DNA from: an uncultured Prevotella sp.
GTDB taxonomy: Bacteria > Bacteroidota > Bacteroidia > Bacteroidales > Bacteroidaceae
Assembly (NCBI GenBank): GCA_937880835.1
Contig: CALGRN010000066.1
Coordinates: forward strand, 1 to 10,123
Reading direction: 5' to 3'
Length of the DNA: 10,123 nucleotides
This document shows positions 6,589 to 10,123 of this stretch, one piece after another. Every line of letters begins with the position of its first letter. Within the stretch, counting starts at the first letter, position 1. The notes under the pieces were generated by a model that was not told the DNA's origin, made no database searches, and was given only the letters and a program-made list of their open reading frames with translations. The position numbers were made by a program, and so were the translations under genes.

Positions 6589-6596
6589 CAAAGATA
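6589..6596 (-). promoter_or_regulatory. Promoter -7 box of the fucosidase gene
   Basis: On the - strand this reads TATCTTTG, a full match to TAnnTTTG. The transcript would start near 6582, giving a leader of about 22 bases to the ATG at 6560. A clear -33 element is not visible. The position rules against the upstream ATG at 6629 as the main start. Confidence 0.6.
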
Positions 6597-6662
6597 AGAA
6601 TTATTATTGGATTTGTTGTTATTCGACACGGCTTTTTGATTACATGCATGAAAAAGATTCTA

Positions 6663-6670
6663 TATATTTG
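6663..6670 (+). promoter_or_regulatory. Weak + strand -7 box candidate
   Basis: TATATTTG matches TAnnTTTG. The nearest TTG (6636-6638) is 24 bases upstream, longer than the usual spacing. It could drive the small frame at 6710 or a long-leader TetR transcript. In DNA this A/T-rich a chance match is likely. Confidence 0.2.
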
Positions 6671-6709
6671 TATCTTTCATATAATCAGTAAACAAAGAAT
6701 GAATAAAGG

Positions 6710-6820
6710 ATGAGAAAATTACGAATTAGAAACAAGCAAACTTCATTCCCTTTATTTAGTTTGCAATGCTTAAATAAACACTTTATATATTATTGTTACA
6801 AATATAATATTTTCAGATGA
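6710..6820 (+). CDS. Doubtful 36-residue frame
   Basis: It begins MRKLRIRNKQ and ends KYNIFR. AAAGG just before the ATG and the -7-like box at 6663-6670 are in suitable positions. There is no recognised family, and the composition (Lys, Arg, Tyr, Phe, Asn) is what A/T-rich non-coding DNA also gives. More likely not a gene. Confidence 0.12.
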   Translation: MRKLRIRNKQTSFPLFSLQCLNKHFIYYCYKYNIFR

Positions 6821-6847
6821 AAAACAGTGTGTTTTCGTTGAAATAAA

Positions 6848-6895
6848 TTGCCTCCTATACCCAAAATAATTATTTACCAATTCTAATAGAGGCAA
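6848..6895. repeat. Inverted repeat upstream of the TetR gene
   Basis: TTGCCTCCTAT (6848-6858) and ATAGAGGCAA (6886-6895) pair over 10 positions with one bulged C, separated by 27 bases. The arms are the most G/C-rich patch in this spacer. The spacing is wide for a single TetR operator; two half-operators or a structured leader are possible. Confidence 0.35.
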
Positions 6896-7094
6896 ATTGA
6901 ACAAGACTTTCTAGCCTTCATTATTAAGTCTGCAAAAAATGGGCAGATCTACTTTCTTAGTATCGCGAAATACAAAGAAAATAATACTTTTTGAAGAAAA
7001 TTATCCGAAAAGTTTGGCGAATTGAAATATTTTAAATAATATTGCGCCTATAAAAGAACAAACATTCTGTTTTTAAGTTTAACATTATGAAATT

Positions 7095-7721
7095 ATGAAA
7101 AATCAAACAGATAAAGAAAATATAAGTAAAAGGGATATCATCCTAAGGGAATCGTTCAGGTTATTCCTGAAAAAAGGATATGCAGCAGTATCATTTTCGG
7201 ATTTGGTAGAAGCGACAAATGTCTCTCGCGGGAATATGTTTCATCACTTCAAGAATAAGGAAGACATCTTTAATCATACCGTTGATAGGTTTGTTTTTGA
7301 ATTCTTGACCAATGATGCTCCCGACTTTCTTGATGCTGCAAGTTCTACACCATTAAAGGACTTTATCGACAATCGTGTGGAAAAAATCGATCGGCGTATG
7401 AAATCATTTTTTACGGTGACAAATGGCACTGTTACTCCTGCCAATTTCATGGCTTTCATATTGTACCTGAAAGACAACTACCCTAACTGGAAAGAGAAGT
7501 TTCAGGAATATGAGGACAAAAATAACAGCGAATGGTATGAGGTGATTGAGCTTGCCAAGCAAAAGGGAGAAATTGTTCAAATTGTAGATACTGAAAAAAT
7601 TATATCTTCCATTAGAAATCTCTATCTTGGATTATCGTACAGAAGTGCCTTGTGTAGTCAGCTTTCTATTTCTGAATTGAAAAATCAGATATACACAATA
7701 TATAATTTAATAACCAAATAA
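7095..7721 (+). CDS. TetR/AcrR-family transcriptional regulator
   Basis: A 208-residue DNA-binding repressor-type protein. Residues about 11-59 are the TetR N-terminal domain: RDIILRESFRLFLKKGYAAV (helix 1), then the helix-turn-helix FSDLVEATNVSRGNMFHHF (34-52) and KNKEDIF (53-59). The remaining helical region is the ligand-binding and dimerisation domain, which is not conserved enough to name a ligand. ATG 7095 is the start; a three-codon frame (MKL) ends in an ATGA overlap with it. The next reading unit, a broken KAS III-like gene, begins 7 bases after the stop, so the regulator was probably the first gene of a fatty-acid-like biosynthetic operon and may now lack its original target. It is more A/T-rich than the left-hand genes, consistent with acquisition by transfer. 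Confidence 0.92.
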   Translation: MKNQTDKENISKRDIILRESFRLFLKKGYAAVSFSDLVEATNVSRGNMFHHFKNKEDIFNHTVDRFVFEFLTNDAPDFLDAASSTPLKDFIDNRVEKIDRRMKSFFTVTNGTVTPANFMAFILYLKDNYPNWKEKFQEYEDKNNSEWYEVIELAKQKGEIVQIVDTEKIISSIRNLYLGLSYRSALCSQLSISELKNQIYTIYNLITK

Positions 7722-7728
7722 TATTCTT

Positions 7729-7904
7729 ATGGAAAAGCTGAATATATTATCGGTGTGTAGGCATTTCTGACTAATTATCCCATTACCGACTGAAATATAG
7801 AAGAATATATTGGGAAAATTGATGAAAATCCATCAAGAGTACGTTCCATCGTACTAAGACAGAATAAGATTAAAACCCGATATTGTGGATTGTACAAAAA
7901 ATGA
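7729..7904 (+). pseudogene. Remnant of beta-ketoacyl-ACP synthase III-like gene (N-terminal)
   Basis: The ATG at 7729 opens MEKLNILSVC. One base is then missing near 7759-7760, and the frame starting at 7761 continues AFLTNYPITD, a TGA (7791-7793), then IEEYIGKIDENPSRVRSIV and LRQNKIKTRYCGLYKK before a TGA at 7902-7904. Stitched together this is the N-terminal 50-60 residues of the FabH/DarB-like ketosynthases of Bacteroidetes, whose start has the pattern Y-[IL]-G-x-I, N/K-x-S-R-x-R-x-I-x-L-R-x-N-x-I-K-x-R-Y-Y. Intact proteins are about 350 residues or more, so most of the gene, including the Cys-His-Asn active site, is gone. Such genes belong to aryl polyene or dialkylresorcinol type clusters, often near TetR regulators. 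I recognised the pattern by memory, without a search. Confidence 0.7.
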
Positions 7905-7942
7905 TAATAAAAGAGTATTTAATTTGTAACAACCTGTTTACT

Positions 7943-10123
7943 ATGAGCAGAATAATAGAACTACTTTGCATATTTTTGTTAATACCTGTATCCGCATTTT
8001 CTCAATACTGTGTGCAAGGAAAGGTAACGGACGAGAAAGGAGTCGGCATAAATGAAGTGCAAATATACCTTTATCAGAACGGAGAACTGGCGGCATTGGC
8101 ACATTCGAATACGAATGGAGAATACCGCACAGGGAAAGTATCTCAGGGAAAATATCACGTAGTAGCAAGTTGTGTAGGGCTCACAAGCAAGGAAGATTCT
8201 GTAACGATAGACCAAGATGTAACCTTGAATTTCATTCTCGAAACGAGAAACATTATGCTCGACAGCGTTGTTGTCAAGGGTAGAAGTAACCGTGCCACAT
8301 CAAAGGGGCATATATTCTACCTTTCAAAGAAAGCGAAGGAAAGTGGAAACCCTTTTATCGCCTTGCAGGAAATACCACTACTATACAGCGACCCTGTAAG
8401 TGAAAGCGTACGTTCTTCCGATGGACAGTCGATGATGATACTCATTGACGGCATGCGAGTGAATTCCGGTATAAGCCCCATTGATCCGTCACGCATAAAG
8501 TCTGTTGAGATAATAGACGTGGTGGGAGCAAAGTATATGCGGCAAGGGGTGAAACGCATTATGAACATAAAACTGAAAGAAACTTCGCTATACACATATA
8601 CACAACTGTCAGCACGTGCCGACTATCCGGAGAAATCCTATTTTGCAACTCCAAAGTTTGAGATAGGAAACAGCAGCATTTCGCTCTATGGCGATGCTTT
8701 TTTCAGCACAGGTCACAGCAGACAAATGAACGGTTACAATCTCGTAACACCAATGCTTGCGAAGGAATACTCGGGAGAGACAAGAAATAAAATCAATGAC
8801 TATGATTATTCTCTGATGACTAAGTGGCGTATTACAGGAAAAGACTATCTTGCTGCATATATTCAGGGAAACGCAAGTAAGGAAACAAGCAGAAACATAT
8901 CTCACGGAGAGCAGAACGAAAACAGCATCACACGTGACAATTCTTCCGATTACCGTTCACATCTGTTTTCAGCAACAGCATACTATAAGCATATCTTTTC
9001 TGATGACGAGGAAATGGAGATGTATGCCGTGTATTCTGACAATCGTGCAGACAACACAAGCAGTCTGGAAGAGAATGTAAATGGAAAGGGAGGCGTGAAC
9101 ACCCAGAAATACAGCAATGACCGCAAACTGACAACATTGACACAGGACTACTCCAAAGATTTCGGCAATGGTGGAAGTCTAAATATAGGGAACGAAACGC
9201 AATACTCTTATGATAGAATTGAAAACACCGGCATCGGAAGTTATACATTCAAACATCATCGCTTGAATGAGTTTATTTTTGCAGGATACAGCGGAATGCT
9301 GACACGAAAACTGACATACGATGCTACGGCTGGAATGGAGTATGTATCTATGAAATCTGACAGCATTTATCATCATTATTTCAAACCAAGATTGTCACTT
9401 GGCATGTACTACAACATAACAAACAGCATGAGTACAAGAATCAGCTACACATACGGTAACACGCCACCCTCTGTCGCTATGCTTAACCCATACAACACGT
9501 CTGCCGACACACTTCTTGTCAGTCATGGAAATCCATTCCTTATGCCTTCAAAGACACACTCCTTTGGTTGGAATGCGTCATATTTCAGAGGTGGATTGGG
9601 GCTAAACGCAAGCATTTCATACGGAATATCAAGCGATATTATCGAATCCGTTCACTTTGCAGAAGACAACGGCGTGCTGCTGACGACATATGAGAACATG
9701 GGGCGTTTCCGCTCACTGCAATTGAAATACAACATGTCATGGCATGTAAAAGGATTTTTCTTTTTGATGGACATAGCTCACAACGTAAGCTACTACACAA
9801 CAGTGGGGGCAAAAAAACATTTCACAGGCATGTTGATATTGAGCAAGAAATGGGGAAAATTCGAAGCACGAACAGTTTTCTCCTATCAGAATTACATAAA
9901 CACTGAATTCTCAAGGACGAAGAACTATAAACCGGAAAGCAACCTAAGACTCTCATACAATTTCACCCCTGACATTTTACTATCAATAGGATGCACAAGT
10001 TTCATAGGCAATCCGAGAAGTAAGACCACTGTAAGCACCGGCGCATACAGGAGCTTTACACATTCAACAAAAAAGACATTCACGCCATGGATATTGTTCA
10101 GGTGGAGCATCAGGAAGAACGAC
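7943..10123 (+). CDS. TonB-dependent-receptor-like outer membrane beta-barrel protein (3' end outside window)
   Basis: An open frame of 727 codons to the right edge with no stop. Residues 1-20 are a signal peptide (MSRIIELLCIFLLIPVSAFS). Residues about 22-100 are a carboxypeptidase-regulatory-like beta-sandwich (VQGKVTDEKGVGINEVQIYL, then NTNGEYRTGKVSQGKYHV). LDSVVVKGR (106-114) marks the junction to the plug, about 115-212, with SMMILIDGMRVNSGISPIDP (163-182), IKSVEIIDV (185-193) and a strand ending in MNIKLKET. The rest is a barrel of repeated aromatic, alternating beta strands. The last residues (TPWILFRWSIRKND) look like the final strand, so perhaps only 10-20 residues are missing. It should sit in the outer membrane, possibly as a TonB-linked importer; the substrate is unknown. 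No SusD partner is seen within the window. It starts 38 bases after the pseudogene with no clear promoter. Confidence 0.88.
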   Translation, partial: MSRIIELLCIFLLIPVSAFSQYCVQGKVTDEKGVGINEVQIYLYQNGELAALAHSNTNGEYRTGKVSQGKYHVVASCVGLTSKEDSVTIDQDVTLNFILETRNIMLDSVVVKGRSNRATSKGHIFYLSKKAKESGNPFIALQEIPLLYSDPVSESVRSSDGQSMMILIDGMRVNSGISPIDPSRIKSVEIIDVVGAKYMRQGVKRIMNIKLKETSLYTYTQLSARADYPEKSYFATPKFEIGNSSISLYGDAFFSTGHSRQMNGYNLVTPMLAKEYSGETRNKINDYDYSLMTKWRITGKDYLAAYIQGNASKETSRNISHGEQNENSITRDNSSDYRSHLFSATAYYKHIFSDDEEMEMYAVYSDNRADNTSSLEENVNGKGGVNTQKYSNDRKLTTLTQDYSKDFGNGGSLNIGNETQYSYDRIENTGIGSYTFKHHRLNEFIFAGYSGMLTRKLTYDATAGMEYVSMKSDSIYHHYFKPRLSLGMYYNITNSMSTRISYTYGNTPPSVAMLNPYNTSADTLLVSHGNPFLMPSKTHSFGWNASYFRGGLGLNASISYGISSDIIESVHFAEDNGVLLTTYENMGRFRSLQLKYNMSWHVKGFFFLMDIAHNVSYYTTVGAKKHFTGMLILSKKWGKFEARTVFSYQNYINTEFSRTKNYKPESNLRLSYNFTPDILLSIGCTSFIGNPRSKTTVSTGAYRSFTHSTKKTFTPWILFRWSIRKND

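Larger units (their letters stand above)
6561..7094. other. 534-base A/T-rich divergent intergenic region
   Basis: This lies between the divergent fucosidase (-) and TetR (+) genes. It holds the fucosidase promoter (6589-6596), a + strand -7-like box (6663-6670), a tiny frame (6710-6820), an inverted repeat (6848-6895) and a short symmetric site GTAT-N6-ATAC (6960-6973). A three-codon frame ATG AAA TTA TGA starts at 7087, and its stop overlaps the TetR start. I see no recognisable gene or RNA. The base composition is poorer in G and C than the left half of the window. Confidence 0.55.

Noticed and set aside
6939..7025. 28-codon + strand frame starting MGRSTFLVSR
   Set aside because: No family resemblance, no ribosome site, and stops close on both sides.

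Overview
The window looks like a chromosomal segment of a Bacteroidales bacterium, most likely Prevotella or a close relative. The support is: A/T-rich DNA; starts without strong Shine-Dalgarno sequences; a promoter -7 box of the Bacteroidetes type (TAnnTTTG) in front of the fucosidase; a DoxX-like / tpiA / SPOR / folE / lipoprotein / exonuclease III gene order that I recall from Bacteroides-type genomes; a secreted GH29 fucosidase; and a large outer-membrane barrel protein with a carboxypeptidase-regulatory-like N-terminal domain. The genus is an inference.

Left part (1-4250, all + strand): the 3' end of a DoxX-family membrane protein with a thioredoxin-like tail runs without a stop codon straight into triosephosphate isomerase (tpiA). 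Then come a periplasmic SPOR-domain protein, GTP cyclohydrolase I (folE), a small lipoprotein and an exonuclease III-type nuclease, closed by a strong stem-loop terminator at 4201-4247. The unit mixes central metabolism, envelope/peptidoglycan binding, pterin synthesis and DNA repair. It looks like a housekeeping run held together by history more than by one pathway. Two internal stem-loops without U-tracts (1211-1250 and 1977-2013) may tune or process the message.

Middle part (4248-5252): about 1 kb with no convincing protein gene but many inverted repeats, including a 16-bp perfect palindrome, two overlapping and mutually exclusive hairpins, a 19-bp terminator-like stem and a GC-rich terminator. 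A weak case can be made for a small transcript on the - strand between about 4995 and 4740.

Right part (5253-10123): a secreted GH29 alpha-L-fucosidase on the - strand with its own promoter; an A/T-rich 534-base spacer; a TetR-family regulator on the + strand; a broken remnant of a beta-ketoacyl-ACP synthase III-like gene 7 bases after it; and a TonB-dependent-receptor-like barrel protein of at least 727 residues that runs off the right edge. The regulator plus KAS III remnant looks like the stump of a lost fatty-acid-like (aryl polyene / dialkylresorcinol type) gene cluster. That stump and the in-frame DoxX/TpiA junction are the most notable points. I did not find a convincing new multi-gene system.
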